Made by a program: the position numbers and the translations under genes. A DNA stretch of 64,000 bases from Myrica gale (Eukaryota; Streptophyta; Magnoliopsida; Fagales; Myricaceae), in NCBI GenBank assembly GCA_963930655.1, contig OZ005610.1, forward strand, positions 21,335,001-21,399,000, written 5' to 3'. The notes below the pieces were generated by a model, which did not search any database, was not told the DNA's origin, and worked only from the letters and a program-made list of their open reading frames with translations. Below are positions 35,036 through 46,833 of the stretch, piece by piece. Numbering within the stretch: position 1 is the stretch's first letter; each line of letters starts with the position of its first letter.

Positions 35036-36150
35036 TATTTGGCCATCTTTCTCGTGATTGCAAAGTTAAGGAGGAGATTAGAGTGTAGCGACTGTTGTTA
35101 ATACTATCGTTTCTAATGCCCTTGTTAATGGTGACAGCTAATAATACAAATGGACGATATTTCTAAAGTCAATATCAATTTTTCATAAGAAAAAAATGAA
35201 GTATCTTATAGCAATATGTATCATCCATTAAAAAATGTGTAAATACTAAGATCAATGGTAATTTTAAGGGGATCCGTTATTTCTTAAGAGGTTTTAAGGG
35301 CCTAAAGAGGTTGTACTGATTTTTTCTCTCTTTCTTTTTAGGGAGTTTCTTATTCTTGAAGGCCTTTAGGAGGGAGGCATAGTGGAGCTACCTTAATTGC
35401 CTAGGCATCTAATCAGACTGGTTACCAGCAAAATGGTTGGTAGTTTTTTTTTTGGTCGGTGAGAAAAAAATAATAATAATAAGAAGTTGTTTTTTTGCGA
35501 GGTTAATTCCCACCTTTTAACTTGGGTTTTCATTAGGATGAATGTAAACTATTCTCATTATATATAATATTATGGTTATAATATAGAAAGTAATTAAACT
35601 TGGAAAGAAATTTTTTCATTAGGTTTGACGTACCACCCAAACATAAACTAACTCATTCGAATATCTCAATTATTAATGAAGGTCTTGAGATTGTGAGTTA
35701 GACACACACACTAAGAGATTCCGACTACCAGCTTAAAAAACTTGCGACTTAAATGATGACTGATTATTGAGCCGGTCAGTCTCTTGGAGGTTTGTTGTGG
35801 CGTTGAACTCAATTCATGCGAATGTTAGGTAAAGATGGTCCAAGCTTAATGGATGAGTGTGCAGATTTACCTCGTTACCTAAAAAAATTTCTTTAATTTT
35901 GATTTACTAAGTCATATACATTGATTTTCCTTTTTTGTTTGATAAAAAAATTGAAACCTGAAAAATCTGTTGTGATTTTCCCTATTTCTCATTTTGTACA
36001 ACAATGTAATATATATGGGCAACTATTGTACTAAACTTTAGATACCGAGGAAAAACTTTTGCCTGGTATAAGTATTGGCCGAGACGGGGCCAATACTGTA
36101 AATTTGAATCCTGTATCGTCGTCTACCAGATTGCCTCTACGGTTATTTTT
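35036..36150. other. Intergenic, no gene recognised
   Basis: AT-rich DNA with a short (aat)n run near 35470. No gene or clear element is recognised. Confidence 0.45.
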
Positions 36151-36154
36151 TTGT

Positions 36155-36202
36155 AACGTTCCTCTCTCTATCTCTCTCGCTCTCTGCTTCTCCTGACTCC
36201 AG
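36155..36202 (+). other. Possible 5' leader exon
   Basis: A CT-rich block ends ctgactccag|gtactc, a good donor. CT-rich leaders with a donor are common first exons in plants. The next plus-strand gene is the DCD-domain gene with an acceptor near 41268, so this could be its leader exon with an intron of about 5 kb holding the LINE pieces. This is inference only. Confidence 0.25.
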
Positions 36203-36453
36203 GTACTCTTTTCCTATCTCTCTCCGTCTTAGGGCTTGAATCATTTTTGCGGGGTTGTATTTTGGAATTCACTGGGTTCTGTTCAGTTGCCGAAGAAAAA
36301 AGGTGGGAAAACAAAGGATACCTATTGTATTATAGTATTTTTGAGTTTTTTTGAGCCGATGTAGAGATACTCTCGACTCAATTGATCAATGTAGAATTAC
36401 TCTTTGACTAAAGTGGAACTTCTTCTGATACTAAAGTGAAATTACTCTTTGTG

Positions 36454-36503
36454 TTGTGGGCAGCAGCCAAACAAGAGGTTGTGGGCAGCAGCCAAACAAG
36501 AGG
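36454..36503. repeat. Perfect tandem duplication of 25 bp
   Basis: Two identical adjacent 25-bp copies beginning ttgtgggcagcagcc and ending acaagagg. The exact identity points to a recent slippage event or an assembly duplication. Confidence 0.9.
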
Positions 36504-36879
36504 AGTACGGGGCTCTGCGTATAACATTACGGCCTTCTTCTCTTAGTGCTTCTTCGGTATTCTGTTCATTGATTAAACGATGCAAATTTTCTGAAATCTC
36601 TAATTTGTGGCTTTAGTGTGTACATTTTGTTGATTGGTAGATCATAAAAGATGAGTTACATGCATGGGTTGCCTTCTCACTTGACATAGTAATTTGTTAG
36701 ATGTGAATTTTTATAGGAATTATGTGTAATGGATTTTAGGGTTTTCCCTGAGAAATTTTCTCGTGGGGATGTGTGTTGGAAGAACCTTTTGAAGTATGCA
36801 TAGATAACAGCAATGGATTGCTTTAGGCATTACTAAAATTTGTTAGATTATGATGATCTGACAGTTTTGGATACACTAT

Positions 36880-37430
36880 CCATCATTGAGGTTGCTATAT
36901 CGCATGCCGACAAGATTGCTGTTGTTAGCGAAGGATGATGATACCACGCTCGAACCCTTGGAGGGGGACTCTCCGGCGTGGGTCATGGACATGGCTTTCT
37001 CTGTTGGTCATATGGTGATGTCATGTGGTGGCCAAGAGGAAAATCTGAGGGATCTCTTTGCAGCGTTGGAACTCGATCGGGTGCAGCTTAGTTCGAAAAA
37101 GTCTAGAAAATCAGGGGGAAGATGCTAAGGGAGTTGCAGGGGTTGAAATCTTCGGTTAACTATGAAGGGTCTTCTTCGATCGCTAGGAAGACTAAGAGCC
37201 AAGGGCTGGACTGCTAGGGGAATTGTTTATGGTGTCTTTGTTGGCACTGGCCGCGTTTGGGTGGTTAGAGGGTTGAGGGAGAGTTTTGTTGCTTTGCCCT
37301 GTGGCTAGAGGGTTGAGGGTGCTTTTGTCTTTTTTTTTTTTTTTTTTTTTTGCGTGTTTGGGGTTTTCAGTATATTCTCTTGTACTGTCGACTCCGTTGT
37401 TGTTGTTCTCTGGTTCTCTCCTCTTTTTTT
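36880..37430 (+). mobile_element. LINE remnant, ORF1-end type segment
   Basis: An open frame to 37128 (…VMSCGGQEENLRDLFAALELD…), then in a second frame ELQGLKSSVNYEGSS, resembles the stretch before the endonuclease in plant L1 LINEs (…REL.RL.CSINYD). A T-rich trailer with a run of about 22 T at 37330-37351 follows. The frame changes once between the two peptides. The element is a fragment and the assignment is by resemblance only. Confidence 0.4.
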
Positions 37431-38225
37431 TTTGATAAGTAAGAAGTTTTATTATAGAGAAAGAGCAGTACAAAGATTGTACTGACAGAAATTACATCAT
37501 ACAAGCAAAGAAACTTAAGAAATCCTGGAAATCAAGAAAAGGGCCCCCTAAACATGCATTCGCCCAAAAAAACAGATTAAGCATCAAACCACCCTGCAAA
37601 CGCGCAATAGACAAAGCAGAATCTTCAAAGCAACGCCTATTCCTCTCCCTCCAAAGGCTCCACCAAATGCAAGGAGGAATCATCAACCAAATAGCCTTAG
37701 CTAGAGGATCCTTAAACTGTCTTCCCCAACAGAGCGAAACATCACCCACCCGCTCCGGCATAATCCAATGAAGATTAACCATAGAGAAAACATGCTGCCA
37801 CAGACCTCTCGCCACCGGACAATGTAGTAGAACATGGTTAATCGACTCACCATCCCCTTTACATAAGTAACACCAATCAAGCACATAAAGACCTCTACGC
37901 CTCAAGTTATCAGTAGTCAAGGTCCTACCATGAGTAGCCTCCCAAACAAAGAAGGAAACTCTTGTAGGAACTTTAGAAGTCCAAATCCGACACCAAGGGA
38001 AGGACACAGCTCTGCCACCAGCAAGCAAAACATATAAAGACTTAACAGAAAACCTGCCATCCTTGCTAGCCACCCAACACAACTTATCTTCCACACCACG
38101 ATGTAACACCATCGCATAAAGTGGGGGAATTTCTTTCTGGCATGTTTTCCCCATTATGTATGGAGTTGTGGGATTAGGATCCTCTATAAGTCTCTGCAAT
38201 TTGGAGACAGATAGACACCATAAAC
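37421..38225 (-). mobile_element. 5'-truncated L1-type LINE, C-terminal zinc-binding part of reverse transcriptase
   Basis: A minus-strand frame (37492-38199, 235 residues) encodes the zf-RVT domain typical of the end of plant LINE ORF2: FFVWEATHGRTLTTDNLRRRG, WCYLCKGDGESINHVLLHC, then CIWWSLWRERNRRCF. It ends in a short trailer and an A-tail (plus-strand T run at 37421-37430, preceded on the minus strand by ttacttatc). The upstream polymerase and endonuclease are missing, as expected for a 5'-truncated LINE copy. Confidence 0.85.
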
Positions 38226-38944
38226 AAGTAGGGCTCTTATGGCCTGAAATTTCACATTGATATTATTAAATACGGTAGGGCCCACACATTGTCATGCAGG
38301 GAATTGTAGAGGATACTGGTCCGAAGTTGTGTGATGATGTCGTTGCATTGCATTAGAAGCTGTTCAAGTTATGGAAATGGGATTGCTGCATAAGAGATCA
38401 TCCAAATTTTATACTGCATGCTCAGACAACTAATTGCTGGAAATAGCATATTTGCCGGACTAGGAAAACATAAATTATCTTTGGGCTATTAGGATATTGC
38501 CCCAACGATGCGAGTGTGGCGTGTTCCTGCCAAGCACTAGGAAGTATGAGTAGAAATTATTAACCAGTTAAAGCCTTGTATCACGTTATCGGCTGGAAAG
38601 AAGCTAACACATATTTTCTCCATTTGGTAAGTTGTTGACGTAAGGAAATGTAAGGACAGTGTGTGAAAGAGCCAAGTAAAGACTTGAAGAATGGCAAGCC
38701 AGGATCTATAGTAATATTAATATTCTTCATCCTAGATGACTTTATTTTTCTGTGTCGGGATGTACAAGTGCTGTTCAATTTGCTGTTGGAGTCAACTGGG
38801 CAAACGTGAATGCTTTTGGGTTGAGCAGAATAGTTGACTCTAGGGGTTCCTAAAATTAAAGTTTCATGTTGTTTCTGGATGTCTGTGCTTTAACAGCTCC
38901 CTAATGTTTGAGTTCATGGAATGCTTGCAATAATTAACAACCCC
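38226..38944. other. Spacer between opposing LINE pieces
   Basis: No gene or repeat recognised. Confidence 0.4.
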
Positions 38945-40147
38945 CCTTCATCTAGTGAAGTGGAATAAGGTGTGCTTGCCCTTGCAGGATGGGGGGTTTG
39001 GGTCTTCGTAGTATTCGTATGTTTAACATGGCGTTATTGAACAAATGGTTATGGAGGTTTGTGAATGATAGGGAGAGGTTGTGGAGGAGGGTTATTGCTG
39101 AAAAATATGGTTGTTCGGTGGGAGGTTGGAGTACTCTTTCGGTTTGTGGCTCGTATGGGGTTAGCCTATGGAGGTACATTAGCAAAGGGTGGAATGCTTT
39201 TAGTAAGCATATTCGTTTTAGGGTGGGGAATGGTGCTAGAGTTAACTTTTGGCATGACAGTTGGTGTGGTGACAAGCCTTTGAGCCTCACATTCCCTCTT
39301 GTTTTTTCTCTGTCTCGTTGTAAGGAGGCCTTGGTGGCGGATTGTTTGGTGGATGGTGGTGAGAGTGTGGTGTGGAATGTCCCATTCGCTAGAGCGGCTA
39401 ATGATTGGGAAGTGAAAGATTTTTCCTCTTTCTTTTCTAGGTTGTATGGTATGGCTTTGAGGAGAGGGGAAGATGATGTGATGGTTTGGGCAGGGACCAA
39501 GGAAGGGGTGTTTTCGGTTAAATCGATGTATGGTTTGCTTTTGGGTGGAGAGGTTTTGTCTTTCCCTTGGAGGGGTGTGTGAAGGTCTTTATGCCCGTTG
39601 CGTGTATCTTTTTTTGTGTGGGAGGTTTCTCATGGTAGGATTCTTACTATTGATAACCTTCGTAGAAGGGGGATGATTATTGTTGATTGGTGTTTCCTTT
39701 GTCGAAGTGATGCTGAATCTGTGGACCATGTTTTGCTGCATTGTCCTTACGCGCGTGGGCTGTGGTCACATATTCTTTGTATTGTGAATTTTCAGTGGGT
39801 TATGCCTGAAAAAGTGGTTGATGTTATGTGTAGTTGGAAGAGGAGGTTTCACAATCCTTTCACTAAGGTTATATGGAGGTTGATCTCACATTGCATTTGG
39901 TGGTGTCTTTGGAGGGAGCGTAACAGTAGATGTTTTGAAGATAGTTTTTTGTCTTTGGCTAGGTTGCAGGGCGTTTTATTGTCTTCTCTTTTTCTTTGGG
40001 CGAACTCGGTGCTCTTAGTTGTCATTTTGTAGATTTTGTTTATTTTCTTAGTTTTCTTGCTTCTTTTGAGTAGTGTCTTCTGTATAGTCTTTTGTACTAT
40101 TTTCACTATTTCTAATGAGATTGGCTTACTTATAAAAAAAAAAAAAA
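38945..40147 (+). mobile_element. 5'-truncated L1-type LINE, C-terminal part of reverse transcriptase, opposite orientation
   Basis: A plus-strand frame from about 38989 to 40032 encodes GGLGLRSIRMFNMALLNKWLWR followed by the zf-RVT region (FFVWEVSHGR, WCFLCRSDAESVDHVLLHC, CIWWCLWRERNSRCF). It is interrupted by one in-frame TGA at 39580-39582, where the sister copy has a tryptophan. A trailer and a poly-A run (40134-40147, after ggcttacttat) mark the 3' end. It belongs to the same family as the minus-strand piece at 37421-38225. Confidence 0.85.
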
Positions 40148-40403
40148 ACTCCTCCTTACCTCTTGCACTACTTTCTTCCCTTTTGAGACTTTTTTTTTGA
40201 AGATGTAAAACATATCTTGGAGATCATAGGGTTTTGCAGCAACAACTGGCACCCCCCTGTGGATGCCTTCCAGATTATCATCAAACACTTAAGTTATTGC
40301 ATTTTTTCTGCACTAAAATTTTAGTACTTGGCAACAGATTCTAGGAAATTTTTCCATCCTTGGAAATCCACTTTTTACTGAAATTTGGAAGAACACCCAT
40401 GTT

Positions 40404-40439
40404 CCAACCGGACTTCACAGTTGTTCTCTAACTGCACTA
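40404..40439 (+). repeat. 36-bp inverted match to the neighbouring SINE
   Basis: The segment beginning ccaaccggacttcaca is the inverted complement of 40552-40587 with one mismatch. The two arms are separated by 112 bp and could form a hairpin. It may be a small piece of a second SINE copy. Confidence 0.85.
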
Positions 40440-40504
40440 CAGCTCTAGTTCCATGATCCTTGATCCCTTCATATGTGAATTCCCATTGTTGATATCTTTT
40501 ATTA

Positions 40505-40650
40505 AATTTTTTTTTTGATAACCCAGGAGCTTCCAAGGTCGGGCCACTTCATAGTGCAGTTAGAGAACAATTGTGAAGTCCGGTTGGGGCTCGAACTTAG
40601 GACATGTGAGAGCCCAAGCTGTTGCCTTGCCACCATACCAAATATGGCAA
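40505..40650 (-). mobile_element. tRNA-derived SINE
   Basis: Read on the minus strand, it begins near 'tatttggtatggtggcaagg' (box A-like), has box B-like gttcgagcccc, a short body, and ends gggttatc followed by an A run (plus T run at 40506-40516). It is about 145 bp. Target duplications were not resolved. Confidence 0.7.
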
Positions 40651-41371
40651 CTCTTGGTTGTGGGAGAAGACCGTAGCCTTTTTTTCCGGTCTAAAAGCAT
40701 TATGGCAGTATAGGAATGTGCACTAGCTTGTAATGCAGTTGTTTGGAAGGATAAGATAAGGCACATAAATACCCACCTGTAGAGTTTTTTTTCCCCTTTG
40801 ATCTTATTTATCTTTGCTCACTCCCTCAGTGATTTGGTATTGGCAGCCTTTTCTTTCTTGCTTGCTTTCTTTTTGTGGAAGCAAGAGGATATGCTTGTTA
40901 AGATGACAATTTAATTACTTTCAATTTTTGACGAACATATAAGCCCCATTTACCGTGGGTTGATTTCCCGAATGAAGATTACTAGAACGGTATAGTTGTT
41001 TGAAGGTTTGTCCAGAACTGCCAGTTTGAAATGATAGAAAAGCTTTTGTTTGCAAGTTTATTTTTCTTTCCTTCTGTAAATGTTAGGAGCAATTGCATGG
41101 AGTCATAAGAAAACTGAGCAGTTATACTACAAGCTTGTGACTTTCTCATTACTATTTTGTCTCGTTCTTTGTTATAATTTTATCCCTCTCCTTGATAGTT
41201 AAATCATTTTTGGTTCTTGTAAACAAAAAATGAAAGAAACGTCTTTTCATTGGCAACGTGCTTGCAGGGATACATTTGGTTGGACATCCTGTTGGTTCGT
41301 GGAATATGGAACAGGAAAAGAACAAGGAAACATAGACTCCCGTGGAGACATCTGCTCAAGCAGATCCTAAC

Positions 41372-43316
41372 ATGAAGGAACGAGAAGATAGCAAAAAGAA
41401 ATCAGACGCTCCTGTGGAGGCATGTACGGAGCCACATTCATACAATCAGGAAGCAGAGGCATCTACTGGAGCAGAGTCATCGAGAAAGAAAACCCCAAAA
41501 TCATTGAAGGCGAAATCTAAAATCGGAAATAAGTCTTGTGGTAGTAACTCTTTGAACGTCAGAAAAGGTAAAGGCGGTCCACAGGCTCATTGGAAACAAA
41601 GAAAGAAGAATAAGCATGTATTGAAGGTCAACAAAGAAAGTAGCAGCAATGAAGAGCTTGGAAGGCTAAAATCAACAGAAAAAGGCAAGGAGAAGAATAT
41701 CGTTAGCGCGAAGCATGACAATAAGAGCCATCAGCCTAAAAAGAAGAGTCAACAGAACAAAGAAAAGAGCAATGGCATTGAAAAGAGCCATCATGATGAG
41801 AGAAAGGAAGAAAAACTAGGTGGTTTGATCTTCATGTGCAATGCAAAAACCAAGCCAGACTGTTTCTGCTATCGTGTAATGGGCGTACCGACAAGTAAAA
41901 AAGATATTGTGATGACAGTCAAACCTGGGCTTAAACTTTTTCTCTATGATTTTGACCTGAAGCTTCTTTATGGGATTTATAAGGCATCGTCTTCTGGCGG
42001 CATAAAACTTGAGCCAAGAGCTTTTGGTGGGGCATTTCCCGTTCAGGTCAGATTTTCTTGGAGCTTGACTACTCTTTATCAAGCCAGATTTTTATACTGA
42101 CGACTTTCCTATTTTCAGGTGCGGTTCAGTATTCAGAAGGATTGTCTTCCACTACCCGAGGCTGTTTTTAAGAAGGCAATCAAGGAAAATTATAATGAAA
42201 AGAACAAGTTCAAAACAGAACTTACTGTCAAGCAAGTAAGCTTCACTTGTTTTCTCATATTGTTTAGGGTCACTGTTTCCTTTAAAATTTTAGCTGTGAT
42301 AATATTTCCAATTATTCCCTCAGACTAGGAAGCTTGAAAACCTTTTCCGACCAGCTGAAGCCCATTCAACTGTGTTGCCTGTATGCTCTCAGCCAGTTAC
42401 TGGAGTTGCTGACAGGGAAGTTCATGAAAGACCAAAAGGTACATGGCCCCATTATCCCAAGGAGACACTTGCTAGTTATCCTTACACGAATGCTGATTCT
42501 GGTAGTTATCATTTGCTTTCTCATGAAAGAGATCATCAGCGTATTCCATCTAGAAATGTGACAACTATACCGAGAGAGGACATTCCTCGGGAATTTTACC
42601 TGTCTGAAAAGGACTATCGAGCCTATGGTCTTCAGGGAGAGAGAAGCAATCTAGCTACCCCTTCTCACATTACTCCTACTCTAGAAACATACCAGCGAGA
42701 CTATGGAAAAGAGCACCTTCTAAGACAGCCAGGACATATATATATGGGTAATTTCTCTGCACAGAGAGAGATTGTTCCTGCTGATCCTCTCTACTTGAAA
42801 GAGTGTCAAACTTACGGTCTTGGTGCTAGATATGAATTACCATCCACTGTTCGCACTGCAACTGCAACATCTGCTACTGCTTTAGTCTCCTATCCGAAGG
42901 ATCCTCACTATGCTTCTAATTATGGTGCTTCATCAGTGGAACCATATGTGCCGACACTGAGGAGAGAGGAAGCCCCTTCAGGTTCTTATTCTGTTGGTGG
43001 AACCCACCCAATTGAGACTGCTCATTTAGCCAGGACAGAAAATTATCAAGGGGGTAGTTTATACTCCACAATTGCTGCTAATGCTTTTTATAACCAAACA
43101 CAGCGTTATCTGGCTGTCCAGCCTGAAGCTGCACCCATCCAAACACATCAGTATCAAGCTGTCCTCCCACCTAACCAAACACAACATTATCTGGCTGTCC
43201 AGCCTGAAGCTGCACCTATCCAAACACAACATTATCAGGTTGTCCAGCCTGAAGCTGCACCTGTGCCAGTTTCATCTCGGTACTCTTTTGCCAGTCTCTC
43301 GTTCCCATATCAGTGA
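41372..43316 (+). CDS. DCD (Development and Cell Death) domain protein
   Basis: Three exons, 41372-42046, 42119-42235 and 42324-43316, give 594 residues. The N-terminal third is Lys/Ser-rich and disordered. The DCD domain (about 147-275) starts [13 protein letters not shown] and contains [19 protein letters not shown] and GAFPVQVRF; it is split by two phase-0 introns. The C-terminal part is Tyr/Gln/Pro-rich and ends in tandem repeats (about 521-578). DCD proteins respond to stress, hormones and programmed cell death in plants. Start choice is uncertain: an ATG at 41306 is in frame and reads MEQEKNKET, then hits TAG at 41333-41335 before [13 protein letters not shown]; 41372 is the first ATG after that stop. 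If the upstream ATG is ancestral, this allele starts late. Confidence 0.85.
43092..43265 (+). repeat. Coding tandem repeat in the DCD protein tail
   Basis: Units built on aaccaaacacaac-attatctggctgtc and cagcctgaagctgcacc recur two to three times. They encode [21 protein letters not shown] repeats. Length variation between alleles would be expected. Confidence 0.85.
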
Positions 43317-45611
43317 CTGAAATTGCATCTCTCATCTCTCCCAACCCCCTTTTAATTTTTTTTCCCTTCCCTTCGTTCTTACTGTATGTCAACAATTTGA
43401 ACTGCCTCTGATGGTAATTAGGCAATTATTGCCAGTAGTTGTTGCTTTGTGACAAAGTGCCTAGCCTTAAATCCGGTGCATGGCGAAATTATGTTGCAAA
43501 TCATTGCCCTGGACTAGCCTGGTAAGTTTCGATGATGGCGTTCGGATAAGATTTGTCTAGTGACTTCGATCACTGGCAATTTACATGCTTTCCTCTCATG
43601 GATGTTGTCTTACAATGGATGCTGAGAAAATGGATGACAGCAACATAGAAATCACGGGGATATTAGAAATTTTTGCAATTCATGAAGGCGTTTGGGTTGT
43701 GGGGAACTCTCTGATAACCTGTATTTGGGTTTTCTGCTTATGCTAATGATGTGCACTTCTCAACCGCATCATGATGGATGGGGGAACAGATTTTGGGCTT
43801 AATGGAACTTATAGTTCGAGTGATATGGTTTTATGGCTATCGAAAGTCTAGTACCAGGGCTGCCATAAGAATTTGCAAATACTATGGTATTGTAGTAATG
43901 TATGAAAACCATGCGTTTTGGTTTGATTGCATCTCATGCAGGAGCGCTCGCCTTTTTCTGGCTGAGCCGTATCTTACTGATAATGGTTTGATTATTGAAA
44001 CTTGCTTGGTTTAGGCAGGTAACTGTGAAGAGGCTCTTTAAGGCTTTGATTATGTATACCTACACATAGGAGTTTCTTGCAATACTAGTGGTGGTTGGCT
44101 TCGAATCACATGAAGCTGGGGCTGGTCAAAAAGACTGCCACCAACATCGGCATCGGAAACTGGCAAACCGCCAGTTATTTATGTCTGTCTTAGCGGTGTC
44201 GGTTAGCTGCCGGCTGGCACCTCATTTTTTTAAACAATACAAAATGTCGTTTTGTGTTGTTTTTTTAGAAAAAAAATAAAATAAAAGGCGTCATTTTCAG
44301 TAAGTAGAAAATGTTGCCGTCGGACGCAGAAGAACAATCGGGGGGTCTCTCTCCCTTACCCCGCTCCCCCTATCACTCTCTCTCTCTCTCTATCTCGCAT
44401 GTCTCCCTCTCCCTGAGTGATGTTGCCGTCACATGTGAACCATCGATTACTGTGTAATTGGCATCGGCAAGACCGGTATTGTTGTCGGAGATTCAGGGGT
44501 AGGCATATCTTCTACCTTGTCAAGAAACCTTTAGTAGTTAATTGTGATCACTTGCCAGGCAGATCTAGTAAATTGGTAGAATATCTGACTGGATTGGTAT
44601 TGATTATTGAAGTGTTCAACTTGTAAACCTGTGAGCCGTGGCTTGGGCTACCAACCTCATATTTAATGATATCTGCTTCTGAATTGCAAGGAAGACACCT
44701 CTAGAATTTGGATGCAAATCACTTCGTGATTGCTCGTAAATTCGTCAGATACATTGGCTTTTGAAACGAGAAGAGAAAAGAAAAAGGAATAAAAGAGTCG
44801 TTCTTGGGCAGCCAATTGCGCATTCTATCTTATCTACTCCTGAATTGCGTGGAAGAAGTCTATATGCAGGAGTGAATGGGTTGTTGATCGATCACTCAAA
44901 ATTAGAAGATTCAACCCCCAAATTGCTATTCCATTCGCTCGTCAAACCCAGCCCATCAAAAACCAAAAGGTCATTCCTCAGGGCTTCTACTTTTCTCTTT
45001 TCTAGGGGCCAGAGGTAAATTTATTTTAAATTTCTTCCAATTTGTGATAGCTCCGTTGTGGTATGAAACAATTTTTATTCATTAACGAAGTCTTTAACTT
45101 AAATAATACTTTTATATCTGTTGGACCAGTTTTAGTGTTAAAGAATTTGTCGTCTTGGTCAATATATATTTTCCAACTGAGTCCGTCCGTGCTTGGTGGG
45201 TAAAGGTCGGATGTAATGAATTTTCCTCGTTACTCAGAAAAAGAAATTATCCTTTTACAAAAATAAAGTTAAAGATTAAAGAGATAGTCCATTTTCTGAT
45301 TTTTCCCTGATAATGACGTCAGATTTAAGTTAGATAAATTTCAATAGACTATTTTTAATTGCAACGAAATTGCCAGAGTTGTTTGCCATTAAACTACTTG
45401 TGCGTAATGACTTTTTCAATTTTTTTATTTTTTTTTATTTTTTTCTCTGCAATTTCTTCAATGTGATGGGTGATCAATACCTTTGGATATATATTGGTCC
45501 GATTTCTTACTTATGGGTAGGTCAAGAAATTAGTTATCCATTGATTTTTGGGTTGATTCGTTTTTATTTCATATTTTTTATTTTATTAGTTTTTTTTGTT
45601 CTTTTAATCTA
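43317..45611. other. Intergenic, no gene recognised
   Basis: Includes the DCD gene trailer at the start. Segments near 44120-44220 and 44460-44480 carry 'ccggc/gccgg' rich words as in decayed hAT elements. A (ct)n run lies near 44378-44394. No gene is supported. Confidence 0.45.
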
Positions 45612-45915
45612 GGCTTAATTATTGATACAGTCTTTGTGTCTATTTTTCAGATATATAGGTCTTCTCGTAACTCGTCCACCAAAAATTAGCTCTCTAATGA
45701 GGACTGGATTCAGGATAAGCTATCCGACTCAAAAATTGGACATCTCAACCCTAACTCCATATTAGTATGCCTTTAGTCGGCTAACTTTTGGTGGACATAA
45801 TGACTCATATGTTTTAAAAAAATAGATAACAAAGACTGACACGTTAAAATTGTACCTTGTGGATTGATTTGTACTTAAAAATGAATACTAGATAGACTAT
45901 AATAATAATTAAGCC
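45612..45915. mobile_element. MULE-type MITE, ggcttaattatt family
   Basis: A 304-bp element with inverted ends ggcttaattatt and aataattaagcc. Flanks ttttaatcta (45602-45611) and ttttaattta (45916-45925) match at 9 of 10 positions, fitting a 9-10 bp target duplication. No coding capacity. Confidence 0.75.
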
Positions 45916-46833
45916 TTTTAATTTATGAATGTGGGATAGAGCTCAAGCTTATCACCAAATGAAGTGCTTGTTCACAAGCTGTCGATGATTTATAACTTCC
46001 TCAAATAAAGTGAATACCAAAGTAAAACATGGAATTACATTCCTATAAACTCTAAGCTAATAAAAAGCTTTAGAAAATATTTAATTACTAAGATATCATC
46101 TTATTCATATTAATTACATCAGTTATGAACATACTCAAAATTAAATCCACCAACCCGTACTTGATTTTATGGCAATATTCCTCTATTAATTTTTTTAATA
46201 ATTTTTAATTTGTATTGAATCTCAAGATGATCCGATGTGGTATTTCTATCGTTGCATTTGATAGTTTAAAAGCTATTAATCTATACCTAAATATATGCTT
46301 CATGCATATGTGTGTCGATACATATCCATGTACAGACATATTTACTACAAAGAAGAATTTTTTAAAAAATATATTACACTAAGAAAATAATTATGTATTA
46401 TCGTTTTAAATTCTTAAATTGCTTTCATATTAGTAGCTTATAACTATTAATATACGAGAAATAAAAATACAAATTATACGAGTTTAATTAAGTCTCAAGG
46501 GAATACATAACAAGTGCAAAGCGCAAATAGACATGAACATGTCCTGCTCAATGGAGGAGGGTAAAATGAGATTAAATTACTTTGCACATTGAAAGTTGAT
46601 CCGCACTAATTTTTTATAATTCGATTTGGGCTGTACATATAAATTATTAATGTTGTGGTTGAATAATGTTGGTTTATTAGGGCATGTTAAGATCTTACTA
46701 TTAGGACTGAATTTAGAATTAATCCGAATTTCATGATGATTGATAGTTGATGAGTGAAATGAAAAAAAATAGATAATGAAGAATAGAAAATATTAAAACA
46801 CTTACGGCTAATGGAAGAAAAAAAAATATTTTA

